Source of the DNA: Mixta tenebrionis | Lineage (GTDB): Bacteria > Pseudomonadota > Gammaproteobacteria > Enterobacterales > Enterobacteriaceae | Assembly (NCBI RefSeq): GCF_006517625.1 | Contig: NZ_VHQI01000004.1 | Span: 266,771 to 330,770, forward strand | Length of the DNA: 64,000 bases | Reading direction: 5' to 3' | The notes under the pieces: generated by a model | Told to the model about the DNA's origin: nothing | Databases searched by the model: none | What the model saw: only the letters and a program-made list of their open reading frames with translations | Position numbers and translations under genes: made by a program | Part shown: positions 30,255-40,283 of the stretch, piece after piece | Position numbering within the stretch: the first letter of the stretch is position 1 | How the letters are laid out: every line of letters starts with the position of its first letter

Positions 30255-32918
30255 ATGATGTACAAGCTTCCTCTCTCCTCCAGCAACGTAACGCGGTTTT
30301 TTATGCTGTTTATTCTGCTGCTGTTGCTGGCGCTGAGCTTTATGATCCACAACTCGGTCAACGCCTGGCTGATGGAAAAGCGCTATGCGATGGCGGATAT
30401 TACCCATGCGGTACAGAAGCGCATCGATACCTACCGCTTCGCCACCTGGCAGATTTATGAAAACCTGGCGGCCAGCGCGGCAGGCAGCGCGCCGTCGGCC
30501 AGCCTGCAGGAGACGCGCCTGCGCCCTGACGTTTACTATCTGGAGAAAACGCGGCGCAAAACCGAGGCGTTGATATTCGGCTCGCATGACAGCAGCACGC
30601 TGGATATGACGCTGCGCATGTCCAACTATCTGGATACGCTGTGGGGCGCCGAGAACAGCACCTGGTCGATGTATTTTCTTAACGGCCAGGATAACAGCCT
30701 GATTTTGATCTCTACCCTGCCGCTGAAGGATATGGCGACGCGCTATAAAGAGAGCGCCATCAGCAATATCGTTGAGGCGCGCCGTACCGAAATGCTGCAG
30801 CAGGCTAACGCGCTGGACGAGCGCGAAAGCTTCTCGCCGCTGCGCCGTTTCGCCTGGCAAAACGATCACTACTTTACCGTGCGCACCACCTTTAATCAGC
30901 CAGGCCACCTGGCGACGGTGGTGGCTTTCGATATGCCGATCAACGATCTGATCCCGCATAATATGCCGCTGGAAAATTTCCAGCTGAAGCAGGATACGGC
31001 GCTGAACGGCAGCCCGGAGCATGAAGATGAGCTGCTGAATACCCGCATCAGTCTCAGCAATCCCAACGTGGAAATCGCCGCCTCGCTGCCGGGCACGGCG
31101 CTGCAGATGACCTACCGTATCCCGCTCAGCACCCTCGCCTGGGATACGCTGCACAATCTGATGTGGCCGCTGATAATCGATCTGCTGCTGATTCTGCTGT
31201 CGCTGGCGGGCCTGTTTTTGCTGCGTCAGCAGGCGCTGCGGCCCGGCGAAAACCAGAGCGCCGAGCTGGACGCGCTGCGCATGCTCAACGAAGAGATCGT
31301 CTCCAGCCTGCCGGTTGGGCTGCTGGTGTATGATTTCGCCAGCAACCGCACCATCATCAGCAACAAAATCGCCGAGCATTTGCTGCCGCATCTCAACCTG
31401 CAAAAAATCGTCAATATGTCCGATCAGCATCAGGGCGTACTGCAGGCGACGGTCAACAACGAGGTGTATGAGATTCGCCACGCCCGTAGCCACCATTCAC
31501 CGCATACGCAGCTGTTTATGATGCGCGATCAGGATCGCGAACTGCTGGTGAATAAGAAGCTGCAGAAGGCGCAGCAGGTGCTGGATCGCAATCATCAGCT
31601 ACGGCAGCAGCTAATGCAGAACCTGGGCCACGCGCTGCACCGTCCGCTGCAGCAGGTGGTGGAACAGCTGCAGGCGCTTAGCGAAAGCAGCGAAGATGAA
31701 CGCACCCTCGACGCGCTGGAAAACAGCCAGGCGCTGGCGCGGCTGGTGGATGATATTATGCTGCTCAACCGGCTGGAAACGCACGACTGGGCGCCGGACG
31801 CCAGCTCTTTCCAGCTGCAGTCGCTGCTGGATCAGCTGACGCTGGCGCTGTTGCCGCTGTCGCGCCGCAAAGGGCTGACGCTGCTGGTGCGCAACCATCT
31901 GAACAGCGATGAGATGCGCTTTGGCGACAGCCGCGCTATCTATAAGGTGCTGTTTACCCTGCTGCACTATTCGCTGACCACCACCAGCTGGGGCAAGATT
32001 TCGCTGGAGGTCGACGCGCCGGCGGATCGTCCCGATCGGCTGCAGATTCAGATTGTCGATACCGGCAAGGGCCTTACGCCCGACGAGCTGGGCAACCATG
32101 ATTTCCCTTTCCTCGGCGAAACCTCCGCGGATCGCTTCGGGCAGGCTTCCGGGCTGGCCTTTTTCCTCTGTCGTCAGCTCTGCAAGCAGATGGGCGGCCA
32201 GCTGGATATTATGGCGCACCCGGAAATCGGCACGCGCTACAGCATCACGCTGCACGTGCCGCCGGAGCATCAGCAGCAGCAGGAGGAGAAGCTGCTGGAA
32301 GATGTCACCATGCTGATTGATATCGCCGTTGATGACATACGCAAGATCGTGACCCACCAGCTGGAAAACTGGGGCGCGAAGTGTATTACGCCGGATGAAC
32401 GTTTTACCGAACAGCCACACGATATTCTGATTACTGACGATCCGGCGCGCCTTTCCGGCTGGTCGCTGTTGCTGACGGATAATGAACTGGGCTTTACCGT
32501 TCTGAATGAACGACAGTACCGGGTTAACTTTAACCTTAGTAGCGCTCTGCAGGATGCGCTGTTGCAGCTGATTGAGAAGCAGCTTTCTCAGGATATGTCG
32601 CTTACGGCGGAAGAAGATGAGCAGGAGGAAGCGGCCACGCATTTGTTAAGCGGCGGTTACTACCAGCTGTTTGTCGAGACAGTACCGGAAGATGTTGAGA
32701 GACTGTATACTGAGGCGTCGCTGAAGGATTATGCGACGCTTGCTCAGACGGCACATCGCCTGAAAGGGGTATTTGCCATGCTTAATCTGGCACCCGGCAA
32801 GGAGCTTTGCGAAAAGCTGGAACAGCAAATTAAAGCGAGTGACGATTTAAACATCAAAAATACCACCAGTGACATTGACGCCTATGTCAACGAACTGCTG
32901 CAGCAAGGTAACCAATAA
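30255..32918 (+). CDS. rcsD: RcsD, phosphotransfer protein of the Rcs envelope stress relay
   Basis: RcsD passes phosphate from the RcsC receiver domain to RcsB. The 887-residue product has an N-terminal membrane helix (FMLFILLLLLALSFMI, about 16-31), a periplasmic domain, a second helix near residues 305-325 (LLLILLSLAGLFLLR), a degenerate kinase-like part in which the phosphorylatable His is in an altered motif (QNLGHALHRPL), a vestigial ATPase, and a C-terminal HPt domain with the active His near residue 834 (AQTAHRLKGVFAML). E. coli RcsD has 890 residues. The rcsB gene begins one base after its stop. ATG codons at 30255 and 30258 are both possible starts, and neither has a strong SD. Confidence 0.96.
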   Translation: MMYKLPLSSSNVTRFFMLFILLLLLALSFMIHNSVNAWLMEKRYAMADITHAVQKRIDTYRFATWQIYENLAASAAGSAPSASLQETRLRPDVYYLEKTRRKTEALIFGSHDSSTLDMTLRMSNYLDTLWGAENSTWSMYFLNGQDNSLILISTLPLKDMATRYKESAISNIVEARRTEMLQQANALDERESFSPLRRFAWQNDHYFTVRTTFNQPGHLATVVAFDMPINDLIPHNMPLENFQLKQDTALNGSPEHEDELLNTRISLSNPNVEIAASLPGTALQMTYRIPLSTLAWDTLHNLMWPLIIDLLLILLSLAGLFLLRQQALRPGENQSAELDALRMLNEEIVSSLPVGLLVYDFASNRTIISNKIAEHLLPHLNLQKIVNMSDQHQGVLQATVNNEVYEIRHARSHHSPHTQLFMMRDQDRELLVNKKLQKAQQVLDRNHQLRQQLMQNLGHALHRPLQQVVEQLQALSESSEDERTLDALENSQALARLVDDIMLLNRLETHDWAPDASSFQLQSLLDQLTLALLPLSRRKGLTLLVRNHLNSDEMRFGDSRAIYKVLFTLLHYSLTTTSWGKISLEVDAPADRPDRLQIQIVDTGKGLTPDELGNHDFPFLGETSADRFGQASGLAFFLCRQLCKQMGGQLDIMAHPEIGTRYSITLHVPPEHQQQQEEKLLEDVTMLIDIAVDDIRKIVTHQLENWGAKCITPDERFTEQPHDILITDDPARLSGWSLLLTDNELGFTVLNERQYRVNFNLSSALQDALLQLIEKQLSQDMSLTAEEDEQEEAATHLLSGGYYQLFVETVPEDVERLYTEASLKDYATLAQTAHRLKGVFAMLNLAPGKELCEKLEQQIKASDDLNIKNTTSDIDAYVNELLQQGNQ

Positions 32919-32919
32919 G

Positions 32920-33573
32920 ATGAATAATTTGAACGTAATTATTGCCGATGACCATCCAATCGTTCTGTTTGGTATTCGTAAGTCTCTTGAACAGATTGAA
33001 TGGGTCAACGTAGTTGGTGAGTTTGAAGACTCGACAGCACTGATTAACAGCCTTTCCAAACTGGACGCCAACGTCCTGATTACCGATCTCTCCATGCCTG
33101 GCGAAAAATATGGCGACGGCATTACGCTGATCAAATATATCAAACGTCACTATCCCGACCTGTCGATTATTGTGCTGACCATGAACAATAACCCGGCAAT
33201 CCTTAGCGCGGTGCTGGATCTGGATATTGAAGGCATCGTGCTGAAACAGGGCGCGCCAACCGACCTGCCGAAAGCGCTGGCGGCATTGCAGAAAGGGAAG
33301 AAATATACCCCGGAAAGCGTCGCTAAACTGCTGGAGAAAATCAGCGCCGGCGGCTACGGCGATAAGCGCCTGTCGCCGAAAGAGAGTGAAGTGCTGCGCC
33401 TGTTCGCCGAAGGTTTCCTGGTTACCGAAATCGCTAAAAAGCTGAACCGCAGTATTAAGACCATCAGCAGCCAGAAGAAATCGGCGATGATGAAACTGGG
33501 CGTGGATAACGATATCGCCCTGCTCAACTATCTTTCTTCCGTCAGCACCACGCCACAGGCGGATAAAGAGTAA
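32920..33573 (+). CDS. rcsB: RcsB, response regulator
   Basis: RcsB is the DNA-binding regulator of capsule, motility, biofilm and envelope stress genes. The ATG at 32920 gives 217 residues starting MNNLNVIIADDHPIV, as in E. coli; an upstream in-frame ATG inside rcsD is rejected. The receiver domain shows the acidic pair D10-D11 and the phosphorylation site D56 (VLITDLSMPG). The C-terminal LuxR/FixJ-type helix-turn-helix runs from about residue 150 (LSPKESEVLRLFAEG through RSIKTISSQKKSAM). The gene is one base downstream of rcsD, with an AAGG about 13 bases before the start. Confidence 0.98.
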   Translation: MNNLNVIIADDHPIVLFGIRKSLEQIEWVNVVGEFEDSTALINSLSKLDANVLITDLSMPGEKYGDGITLIKYIKRHYPDLSIIVLTMNNNPAILSAVLDLDIEGIVLKQGAPTDLPKALAALQKGKKYTPESVAKLLEKISAGGYGDKRLSPKESEVLRLFAEGFLVTEIAKKLNRSIKTISSQKKSAMMKLGVDNDIALLNYLSSVSTTPQADKE

Positions 33574-33602
33574 ACCCGCCGGCCCGCCAGGGCGGCGTTC
33601 CG

Positions 33603-33622
33603 ACGCGTCAGGGATGACGCGT
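33603..33622. terminator. Palindrome between the convergent rcsB and rcsC genes
   Basis: ACGCGTCA (33603-33610) pairs perfectly with TGACGCGT (33615-33622) across a four-base loop. There is no clear U run on either side, so intrinsic termination is uncertain, but the place between convergent genes is suitable. Confidence 0.4.
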
Positions 33623-33637
33623 TACGTCCCTTCCCCG

Positions 33638-36496
33638 CTATGCGTCACGCGCCTTGCGCACGCGCTCCGCATAAACCGCCAGCGAACTTTTCAGCGTATC
33701 CAGCGTCACCGGCTTTGACAAACAGTTATCCATGCCCGCTTCCATACAGCGCTGCTTCTCCTCCGCCAGCGCGTTCGCGGTAACGCCGACTACCGGGAAG
33801 GTCTGCCCCAGCTGGCGCAGGCGCTGCGTCAGACGATAGCCGTCCATATTGGGCATATTCACATCGGTCAGAACAATATCGATCTCGCTGCGGCTGATGA
33901 CGTTCAGCGCATCCACGCCGTCCTGAGCGGTCTTCACCCGATAGCCGAGCGATCCCAGCTGATCGGAAAGCAGCATGCGGTTAATCGGATGATCGTCCAC
34001 CACCAGTATCAGAATATCGTGATTATCGACGCCCGGCTGCGTCACCGCCGGCAGCGCCGCCAGCCCGTCCGGCACCTCCACCAGCACGCTATAGATGCGC
34101 CCCAGCAGCGCGGGCAGCTCGTGCGGCATCGCGGTGCTGTGGATCCAGCGCCCCGGCGCGGTTTCATAAGGCATATCGATATGAGCGCCGTCGAAAACAA
34201 TCACCGCCCGCACCGGCGCTTCCGGCTGGAAATCATCATCGGCGATAATCACATCATCCGGCTCCGGCAGCCACGCCTGTTCCTCCAGCCGCGCCACCTG
34301 GATACCGTGCGCCGTCAGCAGGCGCGTCAGAAACTGCGCCAGAAAATCGTTACGCAGCGCCAGCCAGATCTGCTTATCCTGTAGCCCTTCATGCAGCAGC
34401 GGCGTCATCACCTGGCTGTTGTAGAGCGGAATACGCACGGTAAACTGGCTGCCCATGCCCGGCTCCGACTCCACGTCGATATCGCCGTCCATCATATTGA
34501 TCAGTTTTTCACAGATCGCCAGCCCCAGCCCGGTGCCCTGGAAGTTGCGCTGCACGCCGGTACCCACCTGGAAAAAGGGATCGAACAGCCGGTTGATCTC
34601 TTTTGCGGCGATGCCGACGCCGGTATCACGCACGCGCACCGCCAGATAGCCCTGTTGAGTATAGGCGTGCAGAATAATGCAGCCGGTATGGGTAAATTTG
34701 ATCGCGTTGTTCAGCAAATTCGATACCACCTGCTGCAGGCGCATCGGATCGCCATCCAGCGCCAGCGGCACGTCATATTCGATAAAGCAGTAGAGCGTCA
34801 GGCGCTTTTTCACTACCAGCGACAGGTAGTTGGCGGTGATATGGGTAATCACCTCGCGCGGCGCGAAGGGGCGCGGCTCAATTTTCAGCTGTTCGGATTC
34901 AATTTTGGAAAAGTCGAGAATATCGCTGATGATCTTCAGCAGCAGGCTGGAAGAGTTGTTCATCGCCGTCACCAGCGAATCCACCCCTTTCGGCAGCTGC
35001 CTGGTTTGCAGCAGATCGAGGTTGCCGATAATGCCGTACAGCGGCGTGCGCAGCTCATGGCTGACGGTGGCGAGGAACATCGATTTCGACTGGCTGGCCT
35101 GCTCCGCCGCCTGCGCCATCTCCTGCAGCGACTCTTCCATTTTGACGCGCGCGCTGACGTCCACCAGCACGCAGATCGCCACGTTCTCATTGCGGTAGCG
35201 CGAATGCACAAAGCTGATTTGCAGGTTGGTATTGCTGCCGGTCAGCAGATCGACAAAGTTAACCTGCTGACCGCTGATAATTTCCGTCAGCTTCTGGCGA
35301 TCCTCCTGCGTCAGCATGGTGAGATAGTTATGCGCCAGCTCGTTACTGAGGATATTGGTGCCGTCGCGCGTGCGCAGAATACAGATGCCGACCGGCGCGG
35401 AGGCGACAATTTTACGGTTGAACTGCTCATGCTCCTCCAGCCGGTGCGCGTTCTCCTCCGCCGGCAGAAACATACGGCGCTCAAACAGCCAGGCCAGGGT
35501 AAACAGGATAATGGCGCTGACCAGGTTAAGCAGCAGCGCGTTAATAATCAGCAGCTTCAGATGCTCCACCAGCACATCCGTCGGCACCGAATAGATGATG
35601 CTGAGGTTGGAAGGGTGCAGGTTTTTCTTCAGCACCAGCTGCTTGTAACTGTCCACATAGCCGAACCACGCTTTGTCGCCGGGAATTTCATCCAGCGCAA
35701 AGGCGACGCGCCCGCGATTGGAAGAAAGCAGAGGCTTATTATTTTCATCGATCAGCGTGGCGGTAACCGGCAGGTTGCCCGGCGTAACGAAATCATCCAG
35801 ACGGATGTTTTGCTCAATGCCGAGCAGCGCCTCCAGCTTGTTGGCGATGTAGATCGGGGTAATCATGTAGAAATAGCCGGCGCCCGGCTGACCGTTATTA
35901 CTGACCCAGTAGAGGCTGCTTTTGCGCTCGTCGGCGCTGCTGTTGCGGTAGCGCAGAATGCGTTCGTGCAGCGTCTTAACGGTGCGTTCGCGATCTACCG
36001 AGCCGTTGCCGATGCCGAAATCGGCCATGCACAGCCCCTCGCCGCCGATAAAGAAGACGCGGTTAAGCTCGTAGGAGGAGGCGAAATTGGTTTTCCAGTA
36101 GTTAAGGAAATAGCTCAGCGACTCCAGCGAGTTACGCCAGGTGTTGCTCATCGCCGCGCAGTTGGAGTTGGCGACCAGCGGATAGAACTGCGGCAGCGTC
36201 GCCTTGCCGGGAAATACGCCGTTCAGCAGATCCATGCCGTTGGCGCTGTTGCTCAGGCGATTCTCGGCAATATATTTCAGCTCGCGGGTAATATCGGCGG
36301 AGTGGCGAACGTACCACTGCGCCTGATCGTAGTTAAGCGTAAATTCCTGTCGCGCCTGCGCTTCCTGCTCATGCAGCACGCTGATAATGTAAAAGGCGGT
36401 CAACAACGCCCCCAGCGACCACAGCATCAGCGCCAGAGCGCGGAACAGATAGCGGGAAATTCTGAGCGTAGTGCGAAACGAAACGAGATATTTCAA
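33638..36496 (-). CDS. rcsC: RcsC, hybrid sensor kinase of the Rcs relay
   Basis: RcsC is an inner-membrane sensor that autophosphorylates, moves the phosphate to its own receiver domain and then to RcsD. The 952-residue product has a first membrane helix (about 19-40), a large periplasmic domain, a second helix (about 314-338), a PAS-like region, the kinase core with H480 (ATVSHELRTP), ATP-lid motifs (NLLNNAIKFTH, DTGVGI, GTGLGLAI), an RcsC-specific ABL domain, and a C-terminal receiver with D878 (VLTDVNMPNMDG). E. coli RcsC is 949 residues with H479 and D875. It converges with rcsB, as is usual. Confidence 0.97.
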   Translation of the reverse strand: MKYLVSFRTTLRISRYLFRALALMLWSLGALLTAFYIISVLHEQEAQARQEFTLNYDQAQWYVRHSADITRELKYIAENRLSNSANGMDLLNGVFPGKATLPQFYPLVANSNCAAMSNTWRNSLESLSYFLNYWKTNFASSYELNRVFFIGGEGLCMADFGIGNGSVDRERTVKTLHERILRYRNSSADERKSSLYWVSNNGQPGAGYFYMITPIYIANKLEALLGIEQNIRLDDFVTPGNLPVTATLIDENNKPLLSSNRGRVAFALDEIPGDKAWFGYVDSYKQLVLKKNLHPSNLSIIYSVPTDVLVEHLKLLIINALLLNLVSAIILFTLAWLFERRMFLPAEENAHRLEEHEQFNRKIVASAPVGICILRTRDGTNILSNELAHNYLTMLTQEDRQKLTEIISGQQVNFVDLLTGSNTNLQISFVHSRYRNENVAICVLVDVSARVKMEESLQEMAQAAEQASQSKSMFLATVSHELRTPLYGIIGNLDLLQTRQLPKGVDSLVTAMNNSSSLLLKIISDILDFSKIESEQLKIEPRPFAPREVITHITANYLSLVVKKRLTLYCFIEYDVPLALDGDPMRLQQVVSNLLNNAIKFTHTGCIILHAYTQQGYLAVRVRDTGVGIAAKEINRLFDPFFQVGTGVQRNFQGTGLGLAICEKLINMMDGDIDVESEPGMGSQFTVRIPLYNSQVMTPLLHEGLQDKQIWLALRNDFLAQFLTRLLTAHGIQVARLEEQAWLPEPDDVIIADDDFQPEAPVRAVIVFDGAHIDMPYETAPGRWIHSTAMPHELPALLGRIYSVLVEVPDGLAALPAVTQPGVDNHDILILVVDDHPINRMLLSDQLGSLGYRVKTAQDGVDALNVISRSEIDIVLTDVNMPNMDGYRLTQRLRQLGQTFPVVGVTANALAEEKQRCMEAGMDNCLSKPVTLDTLKSSLAVYAERVRKARDA

Positions 36497-36632
36497 GGGA
36501 AACCTGGGCGCAGCCGCCAGCCAATAGTAAAAATTTCGATCCCGCTACAGTAGCCGCAGATGACAAAAAAAGCCAGACGTTCGCTCTGGCATATCGCGCC
36601 GATGCCAACGCGCGCGCGCCGTCGGCAGGCAG

Positions 36633-36659
36633 AAAAAAGGCCGGAAAAACCGGCCTTTT
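36633..36659 (-). terminator. Terminator of gyrA
   Basis: AAAAGGCCGG-type stem: GGCCGG (36639-36644) pairs with CCGGCC (36650-36655), extended by A-U pairs, with a five-base loop. The minus strand continues with U at 36633-36638. It is 24 bases beyond the gyrA stop. Confidence 0.88.
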
Positions 36660-36682
36660 ATCGGGGATGCTAAAGCAGCGCG

Positions 36683-39319
36683 TTACTCTTCTTCGCCGTC
36701 CGCGATGTCGTCGTCAGCGTCCACTTCCGGGGCGATATCCTCCTCCCCTTCCGCCACGCTGCCGTCGATAGCGTCCAGCTCCTCTTCTTCCACCGGCTCC
36801 GCCACGCGCTGCAGGCCGACCACGTTCTCATCCGTCGCGGTACGAATCAGAATCACGCCCTGGGTGTTACGCCCAACCACGCTGACTTCTGAAACGCGCG
36901 TACGCACCAGCGTACCGGCGTCAGTGATCATCATGATCTGATCGCTATCGTCCACCTGCACCGCGCCGATTACCGGCCCGTTGCGTTCGGTGACCTTGAT
37001 AGAGATCACGCCCTGGGTAGCGCGCGATTTGGTCGGGTATTCGCTGTTGGCGGTACGTTTACCATAGCCGTTCTGCGTTACGGTCAGAATCGCGCCCTCT
37101 TCACGCGGCACAATCAGCGATACCACGCGATCGCCTTCCGCCAGCTTAATGCCGCGCACGCCCGATGCGGTACGGCCCATAGCGCGCACCGCCTGCTCGG
37201 CGAAACGCACCACTTTACCGGCGGCGGAGAACAGCATTACCTCATCGCTGCCCTCGGTCAGCGCCACGCCGATCAGCTCATCATCCTCACGCAGGTTGAC
37301 GGCGATAATACCGGCGCTGCGCGGACGGCTGAACTCGGTCAGCGAGGTTTTCTTCACGGTGCCGCTGGCGGTCGCCATAAAGATGTTGGTGCCTTCGGTG
37401 TATTCACGCACCGGCAGAATGGCGGTAATACGTTCGTTGGCTTCCAGCGGCAGCAGGTTGACGATCGGGCGTCCGCGCGCGCCGCGGCTTGCTTCCGGCA
37501 GCTGGTAAACCTTCATCCAGTAGAGACGTCCGCGGCTGGAGAAGCAGAGGATGGTGTCATGGGTGTTGGCCACCAGCAGACGATCGATAAAATCCTCTTC
37601 CTTAATCCGCGCCGCCGATTTCCCTTTACCGCCGCGACGCTGCGCTTCGTAATCAGAGAGCGGCTGATATTTCACGTAGCCCTGATGCGACAGGGTCACC
37701 ACCACATCTTCCTGGTTGATCAGGTCTTCGATATTGATATCGGCGCTGTTGGCGGTGATTTCCGTGCGGCGCTCGTCGCCGAACTGATCGCGGATCGCAA
37801 CCAGCTCTTCACGAATCACTTCCATCAGGCGATCGGCGCTTTCGAGAATGTAGATCAGCTCGGCGATCTGCTCCAGCAGCGCCTTGTACTCATCCAGCAG
37901 CTTCTCGTGCTCCATGCCGGTCAGCTTCTGCAGACGCAGATCGAGGATCGCCTGCGCCTGCTGTTCGGTCAGATAGTAGCGACCGTCGCGGATGCCGAAC
38001 TGCTCTTCCAGCCACTCAGGGCGCGCGGCGTTGTCGCCGGCGCGCTCCAGCATCGCGGCTACGTTGCCCAGCTCCCACGCGCGCGCCACCAGGCCCGCTT
38101 TCGCCTCCGCCGGGCTTGGCGCATGACGGATCAGTTCGATAATCGGATCGATATTCGCCAGCGCGATCGCCAGACCTTCGAGGATATGGGCGCGTTCGCG
38201 CGCTTTGCGCAGTTCGAAAATGGTGCGGCGCGTAACCACTTCACGACGATGACGAACGAAGGCTTCCAGGATCTCCTTCAGCGTCATAATCTTCGGCTGG
38301 CCCTGATGCAGCGCCACCATATTGATACCGAAGGAAACCTGCAGCTGCGTCAGTGAATAGAGGTTGTTCAGCACCACTTCCGCTACCGCATCGCGTTTCA
38401 CTTCGATCACGATGCGCATCCCGTCTTTATCGGACTCGTCGCGCAGCGCGCTGATGCCTTCGATACGCTTATCTTTTACCAGCTCGGCCATTTTCTCAAT
38501 CAGGCGCGCTTTGTTGACCTGATAGGGAATTTCATGAATGACGATGGTTTCGCGGCCGGTTTTGGCGTCGGTTTCCACCTCGCCGCGGGCGCGGATATAG
38601 AGCTTGCCGCGTCCGGTACGGTAGGCCTCTTCAATACCGCGCCGCCCGTTGATGATGGCGGCGGTCGGGAAATCAGGCCCAGGGATATGCTCCATCAGCC
38701 CTTCGACGCTGATATTTTCATCGTCAATATAGGCGAGACAGCCGTTAATCACCTCGGTGAGGTTGTGCGGCGGAATGTTGGTGGCCATACCGACGGCGAT
38801 ACCTGACGAGCCGTTTACCAGCAGGTTAGGAACTTTGGTCGGCAGCACTTCGGGGATCTGCTCGGTGCCGTCATAGTTCGGCACGAAATCGACGGTCTCT
38901 TTTTCCAGATCCGCCAGCAGCTCGTGGGCAATTTTCGCCATGCGCACTTCGGTATAACGCATCGCCGCGGCAGAGTCGCCGTCGATGGAACCGAAGTTGC
39001 CCTGGCCATCCACCAGCATGTAGCGCAACGAAAACGGCTGCGCCATACGCACGATGGTGTCATAAACGGCGGAGTCGCCGTGCGGGTGATATTTACCGAT
39101 GACGTCGCCAACGACACGGGCGGATTTTTTGTAAGGTTTGTTCCAGTCGTTCCCCAGCACGCTCATTGCATAGAGCACGCGGCGATGAACCGGCTTCAGG
39201 CCATCGCGAACATCTGGTAATGCACGGCCAACGATGACCGACATGGCGTAATCGAGATAGGAACTCTTCAGTTCTTCCTCAATATTAACCGGTGTGATTT
39301 CTCTGGCAAGGTCGCTCAT
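36683..39319 (-). CDS. gyrA: GyrA, DNA gyrase subunit A
   Basis: GyrA is the DNA breaking and rejoining subunit of gyrase. The 878-residue product shows the catalytic Y122 (AAMRYTE), the quinolone-resistance region with wild-type S83 and D87 ([12 protein letters not shown]), the GyrA box QRRGGKG in the C-terminal wrapping domain near residue 560, and an acidic tail ending [10 protein letters not shown]. Length is close to E. coli GyrA (875 aa). Position between rcsC and ubiG is the standard enterobacterial one. Confidence 0.99.
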   Translation of the reverse strand: MSDLAREITPVNIEEELKSSYLDYAMSVIVGRALPDVRDGLKPVHRRVLYAMSVLGNDWNKPYKKSARVVGDVIGKYHPHGDSAVYDTIVRMAQPFSLRYMLVDGQGNFGSIDGDSAAAMRYTEVRMAKIAHELLADLEKETVDFVPNYDGTEQIPEVLPTKVPNLLVNGSSGIAVGMATNIPPHNLTEVINGCLAYIDDENISVEGLMEHIPGPDFPTAAIINGRRGIEEAYRTGRGKLYIRARGEVETDAKTGRETIVIHEIPYQVNKARLIEKMAELVKDKRIEGISALRDESDKDGMRIVIEVKRDAVAEVVLNNLYSLTQLQVSFGINMVALHQGQPKIMTLKEILEAFVRHRREVVTRRTIFELRKARERAHILEGLAIALANIDPIIELIRHAPSPAEAKAGLVARAWELGNVAAMLERAGDNAARPEWLEEQFGIRDGRYYLTEQQAQAILDLRLQKLTGMEHEKLLDEYKALLEQIAELIYILESADRLMEVIREELVAIRDQFGDERRTEITANSADINIEDLINQEDVVVTLSHQGYVKYQPLSDYEAQRRGGKGKSAARIKEEDFIDRLLVANTHDTILCFSSRGRLYWMKVYQLPEASRGARGRPIVNLLPLEANERITAILPVREYTEGTNIFMATASGTVKKTSLTEFSRPRSAGIIAVNLREDDELIGVALTEGSDEVMLFSAAGKVVRFAEQAVRAMGRTASGVRGIKLAEGDRVVSLIVPREEGAILTVTQNGYGKRTANSEYPTKSRATQGVISIKVTERNGPVIGAVQVDDSDQIMMITDAGTLVRTRVSEVSVVGRNTQGVILIRTATDENVVGLQRVAEPVEEEELDAIDGSVAEGEEDIAPEVDADDDIADGEEE

Positions 39320-39493
39320 GGAGCCGCTATCCCTCTACATTTATCCCGGATTTAAAGGTGCGAAAGTATATCACATCGCAGCCCTGCGGTGAACGGAAAG
39401 CAGCGTTTTAAGCGCGCTTTGCCGTTTGTCGCGCCGTGCCGATCGCCGCGAGAAGATGTATACTCCGGAAAACTGTGTCAGGAGTGAAAAAAG

Positions 39494-40213
39494 ATGAGTG
39501 TGAGCGCGCGTGCAAGCAATGTGGATCATGATGAAATCGCCAAATTCGAAGCGGTTGCGTCACGCTGGTGGGACAGGGAAGGCGAATTTAAGCCGCTGCA
39601 CCGCATTAACCCGCTGCGCCTGGGCTATATCGCCGAACATGCCGGCGGGCTGTTTGGCAAGAAGATACTTGACGTCGGCTGCGGCGGCGGCATTCTCGCC
39701 GAGAGCATGGCGCGCGAAGGCGCCGAGGTCACCGGGCTGGATATGGGCGCCGAGCCGCTGGAGGTGGCGCGCCTGCACGCGCTGGAGAGCGGCGTCAGCG
39801 TTAATTACATCCAGCAGACGGTGGAAGAGCATGCCGATGAGCATCGCGGTCTTTATGACGTGGTGACCTGCATGGAGATGCTGGAGCACGTGCCCGATCC
39901 GCGCTCGGTGGTACACGCCTGCGCCAGGCTGGTAAAGCCGGGCGGCGAGGTCTTTTTCTCCACTATTAACCGCAATACCAAATCCTGGCTGATGGCGGTG
40001 ATCGGCGCCGAATACGTGCTGCGCATGGTGCCGCGCGGCACCCACGACGCGAAAAAATTTATTCGTCCGGCCGAGCTGCTGCACTGGATCGACGAAACGC
40101 CGCTGCGCGAGCAGCATATCATCGGCCTGCACTACAACCCGCTGACCGACGCATTCCGCCTGGGACGCGGCGTGGACGTTAACTATATGCTGCATACCCG
40201 CCACGGCGCCTAG
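39494..40213 (+). CDS. ubiG: UbiG, ubiquinone O-methyltransferase
   Basis: UbiG carries out both O-methylations of ubiquinone synthesis, using S-adenosylmethionine. The 239-residue product has the SAM-binding motif [15 protein letters not shown] near residue 58, followed by [15 protein letters not shown] and [13 protein letters not shown], all standard for the family. E. coli UbiG has 240 residues. The gene diverges from gyrA across 174 bases, as in E. coli, and has a GGAG-type SD (CAGGAGTGAAAAAAG) before the ATG. Confidence 0.98.
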   Translation: MSVSARASNVDHDEIAKFEAVASRWWDREGEFKPLHRINPLRLGYIAEHAGGLFGKKILDVGCGGGILAESMAREGAEVTGLDMGAEPLEVARLHALESGVSVNYIQQTVEEHADEHRGLYDVVTCMEMLEHVPDPRSVVHACARLVKPGGEVFFSTINRNTKSWLMAVIGAEYVLRMVPRGTHDAKKFIRPAELLHWIDETPLREQHIIGLHYNPLTDAFRLGRGVDVNYMLHTRHGA

Positions 40214-40236
40214 CCGCGCGCGCCATCGCCAGATAA

Positions 40237-40266
40237 AACAAAAGCGCCGGGGCTGGCGCTTTTGTG
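40237..40266. terminator. Bidirectional terminator between ubiG and pelX
   Basis: A ten-base stem CAAAAGCGCC (40239-40248) pairs with GGCGCTTTTG (40255-40264) across a six-base loop. It gives U-rich ends in both directions and serves both convergent genes. Confidence 0.9.
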
Positions 40267-40283
40267 GCGATCGGATCATGCCA

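Noticed and set aside
30228-31496. A 422-codon open frame on the minus strand
   Set aside because: Antisense to rcsD, with shadow-type composition.
34391-36553. A 720-codon open frame on the plus strand
   Set aside because: It is exactly antisense to rcsC, whose kinase and receiver motifs are intact. The composition is His/Gln/Arg-rich, without structure.
36683-39319. Possible quinolone-resistance change in gyrA
   Set aside because: S83 and D87 are both wild type.
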